Notes: generated by a model from the letters alone, not told the origin. Positions 21,253-30,192 are shown, numbered from the stretch's first letter. The stretch: DNA of 64,000 bases from Rhodovulum sp. (GCA_020637615.1 JACKKC010000003.1:1-64000), one strand, 5' to 3'. A program made the numbers and translations.

Positions 21253-22014
21253 ATGAAGATCCTCGTCCCCGTCAAACGCGTCATCGACTACAACGTGAAG
21301 GTCCGGGTCAAGGCGGACAGGAGCGGCGTCGAGCTCGCCAATGTCAAGATGAGCATGAACCCCTTCGACGAGATCGCCGTCGAGGAGGCGATCCGGCTCA
21401 AGGAAAAGGGCGTGGCCTCGGAGATCGTCGCGGTGTCGATCGGGGTTCGCCAAGCGCAGGAGACGCTGCGCACCGCGCTCGCCATGGGCGCGGACCGGGC
21501 GATCCTCGTCGTGGCCATGGAGAACGTCAACGAGGACATCGAGCCGCTGGCGGTCGCCAAGATCCTCAAGGCCGTGATCGACGCCGAGGCGCCCGGGCTG
21601 GTGATCGCCGGCAAGCAGGCGATCGACAACGACATGAACGCCACGGGCCAGATGCTCGCGGCACTGCTCGGCTGGCCGCAGGCGACCTTCGCCTCGAAGC
21701 TCGAGCTATCCGAGGGCAGGGCCAAGGTCACCCGCGAGGTGGATGGCGGGCTGCAGGTGATCGATGTCGCGCTGCCCGCCGTCGTCACCGTGGATCTGCG
21801 GCTGAACGAGCCGCGCTACGCGAGCCTGCCCAACATCATGAAGGCCAAGAAGAAGCCGCTGGACGAGAAGACCCCGGCCGATTTCGGGGTCGATGCGAGC
21901 CCGCGGCTCAAGGTGCTGAAGACCGTGGAGCCGGAGACCCGCAAGGCGGGCGTCCGGGTCGGCTCGGTCGCCGAACTCGTCGAGAAGCTCAAGACCGAAG
22001 CGGGAGTGCTCTGA
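21253..22014 (+). CDS. etfB: electron transfer flavoprotein subunit beta
   Basis: EtfB forms with EtfA the soluble carrier that takes electrons from acyl-CoA dehydrogenases to ETF:quinone oxidoreductase. The 253 residues contain the ETF-beta signature around LNEPRYASLPNIMKAKKK, whose basic end is the docking loop for dehydrogenases. The AMP-binding part lies near ALAMGADRAI and AGKQAIDND. AAGGGAAG precedes the ATG. The stop shares one base with the etfA start. Confidence 0.97.
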   Translation: MKILVPVKRVIDYNVKVRVKADRSGVELANVKMSMNPFDEIAVEEAIRLKEKGVASEIVAVSIGVRQAQETLRTALAMGADRAILVVAMENVNEDIEPLAVAKILKAVIDAEAPGLVIAGKQAIDNDMNATGQMLAALLGWPQATFASKLELSEGRAKVTREVDGGLQVIDVALPAVVTVDLRLNEPRYASLPNIMKAKKKPLDEKTPADFGVDASPRLKVLKTVEPETRKAGVRVGSVAELVEKLKTEAGVL

Positions 22015-22943
22015 TGGCCGTCCTCATCCTCGCCAAGCACGACAATGCCGCGCTGAACGATGCCACCGCCAAGACGGTGACCGCGGCCAAGGCCATGGGC
22101 GGCGACATCCACCTTCTCGTCGCCGGCAAGGATTGCGCCGCGGTGGCGGCGGCGGGCGCCGCGATCGACGGCGTCGCCAAGGTGATCCATGTGGAGGGCG
22201 ACGCCTATGCCCATCGCCTCGCCGAGCCCCTGACCGAGCTCGTGCACGGCCTGGCCGCGGGCTACGAGCATATCGCCTTTCCCGCCACCACCACCGGCAA
22301 GAACGTCGCCCCGCGCCTCGCGGCGCTGATGGACGTGATGGTGATCTCCGACATCACCGGCGTGGTCTCCCCGGACACCTTCGAGCGGCCGATCTACGCC
22401 GGCAACGCCATCCAGACGGTGCAGTCGCGCGACGCCACCAAGATCGTCACCGTGCGCGGCGCGAGCTTCGAGGCCGCCGGGTCCCAGGCGCCCTGCCCGG
22501 TCGAGAGCGGGGCGGCCGCCGCCGATCCCGGCATCTCCGCCTGGGTCGAGGACCGGGTGCAGGAGAGCGACCGGCCGGAGCTGACCTCGGCGCGCATCGT
22601 CGTCTCCGGCGGGCGCGGCGTCGGCTCGGAGGAGAATTTCGCCATCATCGAGAAGCTCGCCGACAAGCTCGGCGCCGCGGTCGGCGCCAGCCGCGCGGCG
22701 GTCGATTCGGGCTTCGCCCCCAACGACTGGCAGGTCGGCCAGACCGGCAAGGTGGTGGCGCCCGAGCTCTACATCGCCATCGGCATCTCCGGCGCGATCC
22801 AGCATCTCGCCGGCATGAAGGATTCGAAGGTCATCGTCGCCATCAACAAGGACGAGGAGGCGCCGATCTTCCAGGTCGCCGATTACGGTCTCGTGGGCGA
22901 TCTGTTCCAGGTGGTGCCGGAGCTCGAGGCCGCGCTCGGCTGA
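22014..22943 (+). CDS. etfA: electron transfer flavoprotein subunit alpha
   Basis: EtfA carries the FAD of the ETF heterodimer. In the 309 residues the C-terminal FAD domain is clear: VVSGGRGVGSEENF, YIAIGISGAIQHLAGM and INKDEEAPIFQVADYGLVGD. It is translated from an ATG overlapping the etfB stop (TGATG). Partners in this window include methylsuccinyl-CoA dehydrogenase and the partial acyl-CoA dehydrogenase at the end. Confidence 0.97.
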   Translation: MAVLILAKHDNAALNDATAKTVTAAKAMGGDIHLLVAGKDCAAVAAAGAAIDGVAKVIHVEGDAYAHRLAEPLTELVHGLAAGYEHIAFPATTTGKNVAPRLAALMDVMVISDITGVVSPDTFERPIYAGNAIQTVQSRDATKIVTVRGASFEAAGSQAPCPVESGAAAADPGISAWVEDRVQESDRPELTSARIVVSGGRGVGSEENFAIIEKLADKLGAAVGASRAAVDSGFAPNDWQVGQTGKVVAPELYIAIGISGAIQHLAGMKDSKVIVAINKDEEAPIFQVADYGLVGDLFQVVPELEAALG

Positions 22944-23011
22944 GGCCCGGGCGGGCCGGTCGGCGCCCGCCTGAATCCCGGAAGCACGTCCCTCACTGAC
23001 CGATGGGCCAG

Positions 23012-23040
23012 ACCCCTCCGCGCAAGCTGCGCGGAGGGGT
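23012..23040. terminator. bidirectional terminator hairpin
   Basis: A perfect 13-base stem (ACCCCTCCGCGCA / TGCGCGGAGGGGT) with a 3-base loop lies between the convergent etfA and symporter genes, 68 bases after one stop and 15 before the other. There is no long T tract on either strand, but it is well placed to end both transcripts. Confidence 0.7.
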
Positions 23041-23055
23041 GTCCTGCCGGCCGGA

Positions 23056-24477
23056 TCAGCTCTCCCGGTACCAGATCGAATGCTCGATCTGGTCGCCGAG
23101 TTCCGGATAATCCGCCGCGTGGAAGATCGGCTCCTTGCCGGCCTTCCGCTGCTCGAAATAATCCTTGGTCAGCTTCACCACCGTCCCCGACAGCGCCAGG
23201 ATCGCGATCAGGTTGATCGTCGCCATGAGCCCCATGGAGGCGTCCGCGGTGTTGAACACCGTCGCCACCGCCTGCAGCGACCCCCAGACCACCATGAGCA
23301 GCACCACCACCCGGAGCACCACCAGGCCCTCGTGCCGGCCGATCCCGAGATAGACCATCGCCATCTCCGAGTAGGAGTAGTTGCCGATGATCGAGGTGAA
23401 GGCGAAGAAGAAGATCGCGACGGCGACGAAATAGCTGCCGGCGCTGCCGATATGCTCCCCGAGGGCCGCCTGGGTGAGCTGCGTTCCGGTCACGTCGCCG
23501 CCGGGCACGTAGGCACTGGAAAGCAGGATCATCATCGCCGTGCAGGTGCAGATCACCAGCGTGTCGATGAAGACGCCGAGCGCCTGCACAAAGCCCTGGC
23601 TCGACGGGTGGTGCGGCACCGGCGTCGCCGCCGCCGCGATGTTCGGCGCCGAGCCCATGCCCGCCTCGTTGGAGAAGAGCCCGCGCTTGACGCCGTTCAG
23701 CATCGCCGCGGCGACCCCGCCAGTGATCCCGCCCGCCGCCTCCTGCAGACCGAAGGCCGAGCCGATGATATGGCCGAACATTCCCGGGATCTGCGGCAGA
23801 TGCGTGAGCAGGACCCAGATCGCCACCAGCAGGTAGATGCCCGCCATCACCGGCACGATGTACTCCGCCACCGTCGCGATCTTGCGGATGCCGCCGAAGA
23901 TAACCACCGCCGTGAGCGCCGCGACGACCAGCCCGGTCACGATCTTCGGCACGCCGAAGCCGCCCTGCATCGCCTCGGCGATCGAGTTGGCCTGCACCGC
24001 ATTGAAGACGAGGCCGAAGGAGAGGATGAGACAGACGGAGAAGACCCCGCCGAGCCAGGGCATCCCGAGCCCCTTGGCGATGTAGAAGGCGGGCCCGCCC
24101 CGGTACACCTGCTCGGGCCCGTGCACCTTGTAGAGCTGTGCGAGGGTCGATTCCGAATAGGCGGTGGCCATGCCGACCAGTGCCACCATCCACATCCAGA
24201 AGATCGCGCCGGGTCCGCCGAGGGTGAGCGCCACCGCGACGCCGGCGATGTTGCCGGTGCCGACCCGGCTCGCGAGGCTGGTGGCAAGCGCCTGCAGCGG
24301 CGTGATGCCTTCCTTGTCGGTCTCGCCGGCGCTCAGGATCACCCGGAACATCTCGCCGAAATGCAGGATCTGCTGGAAGCGCAATCGGACGGTGAAATAG
24401 ATGCCGACCGCGAGCAATCCGTAGATCAGCACGTAGCCCCAGAAGATCGTGTTCAGAAAATCGATGATCGCGTTCAT
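23056..24477 (-). CDS. alanine/glycine:cation symporter
   Basis: This 473-residue membrane protein of the AGCS family imports alanine or glycine with sodium or protons. Signatures include the N-terminal block LATSLASRVGTGNIAGVAVAL and the conserved GLFSNEAGMGSAPNIAAAA. About eleven hydrophobic helices are visible. GGGGGACGGTC precedes the ATG. It is transcribed alone on the minus strand and, with the next gene, separates etfBA from hbd. Confidence 0.95.
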   Translation of the reverse strand: MNAIIDFLNTIFWGYVLIYGLLAVGIYFTVRLRFQQILHFGEMFRVILSAGETDKEGITPLQALATSLASRVGTGNIAGVAVALTLGGPGAIFWMWMVALVGMATAYSESTLAQLYKVHGPEQVYRGGPAFYIAKGLGMPWLGGVFSVCLILSFGLVFNAVQANSIAEAMQGGFGVPKIVTGLVVAALTAVVIFGGIRKIATVAEYIVPVMAGIYLLVAIWVLLTHLPQIPGMFGHIIGSAFGLQEAAGGITGGVAAAMLNGVKRGLFSNEAGMGSAPNIAAAATPVPHHPSSQGFVQALGVFIDTLVICTCTAMMILLSSAYVPGGDVTGTQLTQAALGEHIGSAGSYFVAVAIFFFAFTSIIGNYSYSEMAMVYLGIGRHEGLVVLRVVVLLMVVWGSLQAVATVFNTADASMGLMATINLIAILALSGTVVKLTKDYFEQRKAGKEPIFHAADYPELGDQIEHSIWYRES

Positions 24478-24634
24478 GACCGTCCCCCGCCGTCCCTGAT
24501 CTGATCACGCTACGCCGCGTCCCGGCGCCTGTCCATCGCGCAGCCTACGTGCCGACGTCCTGCCGGGAGCCCCGGGGGCGGATCGGGCGACGCGATCCCC
24601 GTTCGCCGGTCGCGACGCGATGCCGCCGCGCCTC

Positions 24635-25105
24635 CTACTGGCTGGGAGAAGCGGGCACAGGCGCCTTCGGCGGGCCTCCGGCATCGTTGCGCTCGAAGAC
24701 GCGATCCTTCACCGACTGGATCTCCTTCGGTGACAGCGTCCCGTCCCCGTCGGAATCGGACATGATCATCAGCATCCGCATCAGGAGGCCCGCGGTCAGA
24801 TGTCCCTTGTCGGGGGGCGAGCCGGTTCCCGGATCCACCGTCAGGGAATCCGACCATTCCCCGGTTGCGAGACAGCGGTCCAGCATCCGGTCGCAGATGC
24901 CGAAGCATTCGTAGCGCAGGTCGCCGGTGACCTCGCCGCAGAATTGCGTGCAGTCGGAATCGCGCCGGTAGCATTGCTGCGGCGTGAGGCCGGAACTGTT
25001 CAGGGTGGGCGGAACCGCCCCGGCCGGGCCGAGGTCGGCCAGCAGGACGATCGACGCGAGCATTGCCGTACCGGCCGTGCGCAGACTGCCAATGGAACCG
25101 ATCAT
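24635..25105 (-). CDS. exported EF-hand protein with six cysteines
   Basis: This 156-residue protein has a signal peptide (residues 1-30, ending GPAGA), then a cysteine cluster (C45, C52, C56, C67, C71, C78) that probably forms three disulfides. A single canonical EF-hand loop, DSDGDGTLSPKE, lies at residues 117-128 and should bind calcium. AGGAG precedes the chosen ATG. An ATG 7 codons earlier lacks such a site. I cannot assign a process. The calcium loop echoes the RTX protein nearby, but no direct link is shown. Confidence 0.78.
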   Translation of the reverse strand: MIGSIGSLRTAGTAMLASIVLLADLGPAGAVPPTLNSSGLTPQQCYRRDSDCTQFCGEVTGDLRYECFGICDRMLDRCLATGEWSDSLTVDPGTGSPPDKGHLTAGLLMRMLMIMSDSDGDGTLSPKEIQSVKDRVFERNDAGGPPKAPVPASPSQ

Positions 25106-25290
25106 CGCAGACTCCTGTCGAAGCATGGATCCCGAATCTCTCGCGGGTCCGGCGCCAAAGCAATGATTCCTCTCGGCGCCGCCTGCCCGGAGAACCGGGT
25201 TGCCGCGGGGCGTTTCGTCGGGACAAAGCCTTGCACGCCCCGGCGACGCTGCCTAATCTGGCCGCCGAACGGCTATCGGGGCGAAAATCC

Positions 25291-26166
25291 ATGGAAATCA
25301 AGCAGGTCGGCGTGATCGGCGCCGGGCAGATGGGCAACGGCATCGCGCATGTCTTCGCCCTTGCCGGTTACGACGTGCTGCTCAACGACATTTCCGAGGA
25401 GGCCGTGGCGCGGGCGCTGGAGGTGATCGGCCGGAACCTCGAGCGGCAGGTCTCGCGCGCGCGCATCACCGAGGCCGACCGGGAGGCCGCGCTGGCGCGG
25501 ATCCGCCCCGAAACAGATCTCGCGGCGGTGGGGGCCGCCGATCTCGTGGTGGAATCCGCGACCGAGAAGGAGGCGATCAAGAACAGCATCTTCGAGAGCC
25601 TCGCGCCGTATCTCGCGCCGCAGACGATCCTGACCACGAACACCTCCTCGATCTCCATCACGCGGCTGGCGGCCCGGACCGACCGTCCGGAACGCTTCAT
25701 GGGCTTCCATTTCATGAATCCGGTGCCGGTGATGCAGCTCGTGGAGCTGATCCGCGGCATCGCCACCGACCAGGCGACCTACGACACGCTGCTCGGGGTG
25801 GTCGAGACGCTCGGCAAGACCGCCGCCAGTTCGGAGGATTATCCGGCCTTCATCGTCAACCGCATCCTGATCCCGATGATCAACGAGGCGGTCTATGCGC
25901 TCTACGAGGGCGTCGGCTCGGTGGCCTCGATCGACATCTCGCTCAAGCTCGGCGCCAACCATCCGATGGGGCCGCTGGAACTGGCCGATTTCATCGGGCT
26001 CGACACCTGCCTCGCGATCATGAACGTGCTGCACGAGGGGCTGGCGGACACCAAGTACCGCCCCTGCCCGCTCCTGGTGAAATATGTCGAGGCCGGCTGG
26101 CTGGGCCGCAAGTCGAAACGCGGCTTCTACGACTATCGCGGCGAGACCCCGGTCCCGACCCGCTGA
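25291..26166 (+). CDS. hbd: 3-hydroxybutyryl-CoA dehydrogenase
   Basis: The enzyme interconverts acetoacetyl-CoA and 3-hydroxybutyryl-CoA with NAD(P). The 291 residues start with the Rossmann motif VGVIGAGQMGNGIAHV. The catalytic histidine is in the FMGFHFMNPVP motif, and the C-terminal domain has the family block LGANHPMGPLELADFIGLD. It should work with the thiolase at 45.4 kb. In many Rhodobacterales it directly follows etfA. Here two minus-strand genes intervene. Its 3' end overlaps the convergent HEAT-repeat gene by 34 bases. Confidence 0.96.
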   Translation: MEIKQVGVIGAGQMGNGIAHVFALAGYDVLLNDISEEAVARALEVIGRNLERQVSRARITEADREAALARIRPETDLAAVGAADLVVESATEKEAIKNSIFESLAPYLAPQTILTTNTSSISITRLAARTDRPERFMGFHFMNPVPVMQLVELIRGIATDQATYDTLLGVVETLGKTAASSEDYPAFIVNRILIPMINEAVYALYEGVGSVASIDISLKLGANHPMGPLELADFIGLDTCLAIMNVLHEGLADTKYRPCPLLVKYVEAGWLGRKSKRGFYDYRGETPVPTR

Positions 26167-27284
26167 CCGGCCGCCGCGCCGACGAGTTCGAACCCGATTT
26201 CCCCGAGCGCGCTGCCGTTCGCGAGGATCTCCAGCCGGTGCGCGCCGTCGTGGTAGACCCGCGTGGTGATGCGCCGGATCGGATGCCGGCGCGCGAGCTC
26301 CAGCGTCTCGCCCGGGGCGAGCGAGAGTTGCCGCCATTTGAAGACCTTGGCCGAGGTTCCGCCGTTGGCCTTGCGGTGATGGATCGCGTAGTCGAGCACG
26401 ATCTCCTGCGGGTCCCCGCCCTCGGAGCGCAGGTGCGCGACAAATTCCAGCGCCTCGCCGAAGGCCACCACCGGGCTCGCCAGATCGAGGCGCTCGAGCC
26501 GCAGCGCCGCCTCGCCGAAGCCGAGGGCCTCGAGCGTCGGCCGGTGGCCGGCCTTGACCAGCGAGCGGCAGGCGTGGCGCACCAGCCGGCGGCGTTCCGG
26601 CGGCGCGCCCGCCAGCCAGTCCCGCGCGATCCCGGCCACGAGGTCGGGATGGTCCTTGGCGATGTCGTTGAGGCTGTTGGCGACCGAGCGCCGCACGTCC
26701 TCCGACGCATCGTCGCGCAGCCGCCCGAGCAGCGGCATCAGCGGTGCGGGATCGGCGACGAAGGGCGCGAGGCGCATGCCCCAGGGCAGCCGCGGCCGCG
26801 AGCCTTCCGAGGCGAGCCGCCGCACCCGCCAGTCCGCATGGCCGGTCCAGCGCATCATATGCCCCATCGCCCGCTCCGGATCGGCGAGGATGAAGGGGCG
26901 CACGGCGAATTCGGCGCTGAAGCGCCGGGTCATCTCGGCCAGCACCTCCATGGCACGGTCGAAATCGCCCTGGCCCCGCAGCGCCACGAGATCGGCCATG
27001 GGCATCACCGCCCAGCCGCGGATGCCGGGCCCCTCTTCCGTCGCATCCGCTGGCGCAAGGGCCGCGAGCATCAGGTCGCAGGCCGGGCCGAAGTCCGGCG
27101 GCAGGCAGGCGTCGAGCGCCCGGGTGATCTGCGCCGCGCGGGCCTTGAGTTCCAGCGCCTCCAGCCCCTCGCCGGCCAGCGCCTCGAAGCGGGCGCGATC
27201 GAAGGCGGGCGAGTGCGCCGCGAGGTTCGCGCCGATCATGGCGATGGTGCCGGGATTGAAGAAGGTCTTGAAGGGCTCGGGCAT
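26133..27284 (-). CDS. HEAT-repeat protein of the AlkD-like DNA-alkylation-repair family
   Basis: This 383-residue soluble helical protein contains HEAT-like repeats, for example HADWRVRRLASEGSRPRLPWG and DASEDVRRSVANSLNDIAKDHPD. These correspond to the AlkD/AlkC superfamily of alkylpurine glycosylases and related proteins. The RLPWG block is typical of its AlkC-like branch. Residues after 300 form a beta-rich tail beginning near SAKVFKWRQLSL. The 3' end overlaps hbd on the opposite strand. Activity on DNA is inferred from family only. Confidence 0.8.
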   Translation of the reverse strand: MPEPFKTFFNPGTIAMIGANLAAHSPAFDRARFEALAGEGLEALELKARAAQITRALDACLPPDFGPACDLMLAALAPADATEEGPGIRGWAVMPMADLVALRGQGDFDRAMEVLAEMTRRFSAEFAVRPFILADPERAMGHMMRWTGHADWRVRRLASEGSRPRLPWGMRLAPFVADPAPLMPLLGRLRDDASEDVRRSVANSLNDIAKDHPDLVAGIARDWLAGAPPERRRLVRHACRSLVKAGHRPTLEALGFGEAALRLERLDLASPVVAFGEALEFVAHLRSEGGDPQEIVLDYAIHHRKANGGTSAKVFKWRQLSLAPGETLELARRHPIRRITTRVYHDGAHRLEILANGSALGEIGFELVGAAAGQRVGTGVSPR

Positions 27285-27384
27285 GGCCCATTCTGGCGCC
27301 CTTGCGCCGATGCACGCAAGTGTGCCTGTCTGAACCGCGATCCCGCGCTATCATTCCGGCAGGATGCAAGCGCGGGAGGCGGTC

Positions 27385-27942
27385 ATGCTGGCACGGGTCG
27401 CGGCGTTCCTGATGATGCTGCCGGGGATGGCCCTGGCGGCGCCCTGGGTCCTCGATCCCGAGACCCGGATCCTGGTGGATGTCGCCTGGCAGGGCTCGAC
27501 CGTCGAGGTGCGCTTTCCCGCCCCGACCGGGGAGGTGGATTTCGACGAGACCCGGCCCGAGGCGGCCCGCGCCCGGATCCGCGTCTCGACCCGCGAGGCG
27601 ACCACCGGGCTCGCGCCGGTCGATGCGCTGGTGCGCAGCGCCGATTATCTCGACGCAGCGCACTTCCCGCAGATCACCTTCCGCCTCGACCGGCTGGAGC
27701 AGACCTCGAAGCAGACGGCGCAGATTTTCGGCGAGATCACCCTGCGTGGCGTCACCCGCCCGGCGCGCTTCGACGCCACGGTGATCCGCTACGGCCCCGA
27801 CCCGGCCGACCCGAAGCGCTTCGAGGCGGGATTCGACCTGACCGGCAGCATCGACCGCACCGAATTCGGCTCGACAGCCGGCCTGCCGGAGGTGGGCGCG
27901 GAGCTGCCCGTGCGCATCCGCCTGCTGATGACCTCGAAATGA
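27385..27942 (+). CDS. YceI family periplasmic lipid-binding protein
   Basis: This 185-residue exported protein has a signal peptide (about 1-18, ending GMALA) and the YceI lipocalin-like barrel (residues 22-185), which binds polyisoprenoid-type lipids. Key pieces are the strand VEVRFPAPTGEVDFDE, then ADYLDAAHFPQITFRLDRLE and GEITLRGVTRPARFDA. GGGAGG precedes the chosen ATG. The cytochrome b561 gene starts 21 bases later, repeating the yceI-yceJ pairing of enterobacteria. Confidence 0.9.
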   Translation: MLARVAAFLMMLPGMALAAPWVLDPETRILVDVAWQGSTVEVRFPAPTGEVDFDETRPEAARARIRVSTREATTGLAPVDALVRSADYLDAAHFPQITFRLDRLEQTSKQTAQIFGEITLRGVTRPARFDATVIRYGPDPADPKRFEAGFDLTGSIDRTEFGSTAGLPEVGAELPVRIRLLMTSK

Positions 27943-27963
27943 GCCCGGATTGAGGCGCTGCCC

Positions 27964-28536
27964 ATGCGGCTCGCAAATTCCGAGAGGAGCTGGGGCTGGG
28001 GCGCGCGGGCGCTGCACTGGATCATGGCGGCGCTCATCCTCTTCCAGCTCGGCCTCGGCCTGCGGATGACGGTGTTCACCCCGGATCTCCTCGCCCGTTT
28101 CGCGCTGACGCAGGTGCACAAGAGCTGGGGCAGCGTGATCTTCGCCCTTGCCCTGCTGCGCCTCGGCTGGCGCATCGCCAATCGCGCGAGCCCGCGGCTG
28201 CCGGCGGGCACGCCGCCCTGGCAGGTCCGGGCGGCCGGGGCGAGCCACGCCCTGCTCTATCTCTTGATGATCGCGCTGCCGCTCTCGGGCTGGGTCGCCG
28301 CCGCCGCCTCGCCGGTGCAGGACATGCTCGGCATCGAGAACCGGGTGTTCGACTGGTTCGCCCTGCCCGATCCCTGGGTTCCGGGCGATAAGACGGTGGC
28401 GGATGCGGCGGCGGTCTTCCACCGCTTCGCCGCGCTCGCGCTGGCGGGGCTCCTGGGCCTGCATGTCGCCGCGGCGCTCCGGCATCATTTCGTCGATCGC
28501 GACGACGTGCTCGTCCGCATGACCTTCGGCGGCTGA
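27964..28536 (+). CDS. cytochrome b561 family protein
   Basis: This 190-residue four-helix membrane cytochrome probably moves electrons between quinol and a periplasmic partner. Candidate haem-ligand histidines are H18 (ALHWIMAAL), H52 (VHKSWG), H153 and H167 (GLHVAAAL). GAGGCGCTGCCC precedes the ATG. It is in one transcript with the YceI gene, and a strong hairpin follows. Confidence 0.92.
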   Translation: MRLANSERSWGWGARALHWIMAALILFQLGLGLRMTVFTPDLLARFALTQVHKSWGSVIFALALLRLGWRIANRASPRLPAGTPPWQVRAAGASHALLYLLMIALPLSGWVAAAASPVQDMLGIENRVFDWFALPDPWVPGDKTVADAAAVFHRFAALALAGLLGLHVAAALRHHFVDRDDVLVRMTFGG

Positions 28537-28560
28537 GGCGGGTGCCAAGGTCCGGACGTG

Positions 28561-28596
28561 CCGCCGCCGCGCCCCATTTCGGGGACGCGGCGGCGG
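28561..28596. terminator. bidirectional terminator hairpin
   Basis: An 11-base outer stem (CCGCCGCCGCG / CGCGGCGGCGG) is extended by an inner CCCC/GGGG pair around ATTTC, with one bulged A. It sits between the convergent cytochrome and DUF2852 genes. No T tract is present. Confidence 0.65.
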
Positions 28597-28617
28597 GAAG
28601 TGACGGGCCGGGAGCCG

Positions 28618-29031
28618 TCAGCTGGTCTGCGGCGCCTGGCGGCTGGCCATGAACTGGTCGAATTCGGCCTGGTCCTTGGCGGCGCGCAGCTGGTCGAGGA
28701 AGGTGGTGAAGGCGGCGCGCTCCTCCTCCAGACGCTTGAGCGTCTCCTCGCGATAGGCGTCGAAGGCGGTGTTGCCGGTGCGCCCCATCCCATGGCGGTC
28801 GTGGCGGTGATGACGGCGTCCCCAGGAATTGCAGCTCATGCGTTTGCTCCAGATCACGTAGAAGAGAAGGGCGAGGCCGACCGGCCAGAAGAAGACGAAG
28901 CCGATCACGGTCGCGATGATCCAGGCCGCCCTGCCCCGGTCGTCCATCCAGTCGCGGGACCGCTCGAGCGTCTCGCGGACGCGTCGGGGCCACTGCCCCG
29001 CGGGCTCGGACCATTCGTTGGCAGTGTGCAT
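28618..29031 (-). CDS. DUF2852 membrane protein
   Basis: This 137-residue protein has one long hydrophobic segment (about residues 35-62, probably one or two membrane passes). A basic His-rich loop follows (RRHHRHDRHG), then a C-terminal amphipathic coiled coil (REETLKRLEEERAAFTTFL onward). This layout is DUF2852, a family common in alphaproteobacteria with no assigned function. AAGGAGCGGCTG precedes the ATG. An AT-rich dyad lies 18 bases upstream. Confidence 0.88.
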   Translation of the reverse strand: MHTANEWSEPAGQWPRRVRETLERSRDWMDDRGRAAWIIATVIGFVFFWPVGLALLFYVIWSKRMSCNSWGRRHHRHDRHGMGRTGNTAFDAYREETLKRLEEERAAFTTFLDQLRAAKDQAEFDQFMASRQAPQTS

Positions 29032-29048
29032 CAGCCGCTCCTTTCGAT

Positions 29049-29069
29049 GTTAATGTGAATAACATTTAC
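29049..29069 (-). promoter_or_regulatory. AT-rich dyad upstream of DUF2852
   Basis: The 21 bases contain arms GT-AATGT and ACATT-AC around GAATA, an imperfect palindrome in an otherwise GC-rich region. It overlaps where a promoter for the DUF2852 gene would be expected, so it is a candidate operator. The arms do not fit the FNR, CRP or CtrA consensus. Confidence 0.4.
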
Positions 29070-29312
29070 ATAGATGGAAAGCCGCCGTCCGGCGTCAAGT
29101 GAGCGGAGCGAAAAAGTTGCGGGGGCGGGCGGGCGCTGCGCGGCGGTGCCCGCCGGGCGGGGTGGTGACGCCGGGAACGCCCGGACCTCCGCGGACGAGG
29201 TCGCATCGCTGGATGCGGCCGTTCCGGGCTTCCCGAGGCGGGCGGTCGCGATTTTCGGCGATCGGTGGTAGAATGGCGGCTTTCACAGGAATTGCGTCGG
29301 AGGCCCGTCGCC

Positions 29313-30182
29313 ATGGCACAGACTTTGCGCGAACCGGAAAACGAATTCGTCGCCTTCTGGAACGATGTGCTCGTCCCGAAATTCGTGCGCTACAAGCATG
29401 TCCTCGTCGGCGGGCTCAGCCAGCACAGCGACGCGATCTTTCCCCGGCTCGAGGTCAATCCCGGCGAGCGGGTGCTGGATGCCGGCGCCGGATTCGGCGA
29501 CACGGCGATCATGCTCGCCCGGAGGGTCGGGCCGAGCGGCCATGTCACCGCCATGGATTGCTGCGACGCCTTCCTGGATTTCGGCCGCCGCGACGCCGCC
29601 GCCGCGGGCATCGCCAATGTCGATTTCGTCGAGGCCGACGTGCAGACCGCGCCCTTCGCGGCGGACCGGGACCTCGTCTTCTCCCGCTTCGGCACCATGT
29701 TCTTCCAGAGCCCGGTCGCGGCGATGCGGAACCTCGGCCGCGCCCTGAAGCCGGGCGGGCGCTTCACCATGATCGTCTGGCGCCGGATCGAGGACAATCC
29801 CTGGCTGGGCGCCGCCAAGGCCATCGCCCTGCGCCATCTGCCGCCCCCGGGCGAGGACGCCCAGACCTGCGGCCCGGGTCCCTTCTCGATGGCGAGCGAG
29901 GATCTGGTACGCGCGCAGATGAAGGCGGCGGGCCTCGAGCGGGTGAGCTTCGAGCGGGTGGACGCGCCGGTGCGCATGGGGGATTCGATCGAGGATGCGA
30001 TCGGCTTCCAGATGGCCCTCGGCCCCGCCGGCGAGGTGGTGCGGGAGGCCGGGGAGGTGCCCGAGGCCACGCGCGCGGCCATCGAGGCCGATCTCGCGGA
30101 GCTGCTCGCGCCGCATGTCACCGCGGACGGCATCTACATGGGATCGAGCTCCTGGGTGGTCTCCGCGCGCAAGCCGCAGTGA
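29313..30182 (+). CDS. SAM-dependent methyltransferase, UbiE-like
   Basis: This 289-residue class I methyltransferase has SAM motif I VLDAGAGFGDTA at residues 54-65, then VTAMDCCDAFLDFGR (acidic loop) and DLVFSRFGTMFF. The late segment LGRALKPGGRFTMIVWR resembles the UbiE/COQ5 group. GGAGG lies 10 bases before the chosen ATG. A GTG 16 codons earlier keeps the frame open. The substrate is unknown. It is convergent with the TetR gene, with only 10 bases between them. Confidence 0.88.
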   Translation: MAQTLREPENEFVAFWNDVLVPKFVRYKHVLVGGLSQHSDAIFPRLEVNPGERVLDAGAGFGDTAIMLARRVGPSGHVTAMDCCDAFLDFGRRDAAAAGIANVDFVEADVQTAPFAADRDLVFSRFGTMFFQSPVAAMRNLGRALKPGGRFTMIVWRRIEDNPWLGAAKAIALRHLPPPGEDAQTCGPGPFSMASEDLVRAQMKAAGLERVSFERVDAPVRMGDSIEDAIGFQMALGPAGEVVREAGEVPEATRAAIEADLAELLAPHVTADGIYMGSSSWVVSARKPQ

Positions 30183-30192
30183 GGCCCCGGGT

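Noticed and set aside
25273..28548. A 1091-residue minus-strand open frame
   Set aside because: It runs antisense through hbd, YceI and cytochrome b561 and in the wrong frame of the HEAT gene, and has no recognisable motif.
29049..29069. CtrA or FNR site in the DUF2852 upstream dyad
   Set aside because: The TTAA half-sites are 5 rather than 7 bases apart on one strand, and the FNR TTGAT-N4-ATCAA pattern is absent.
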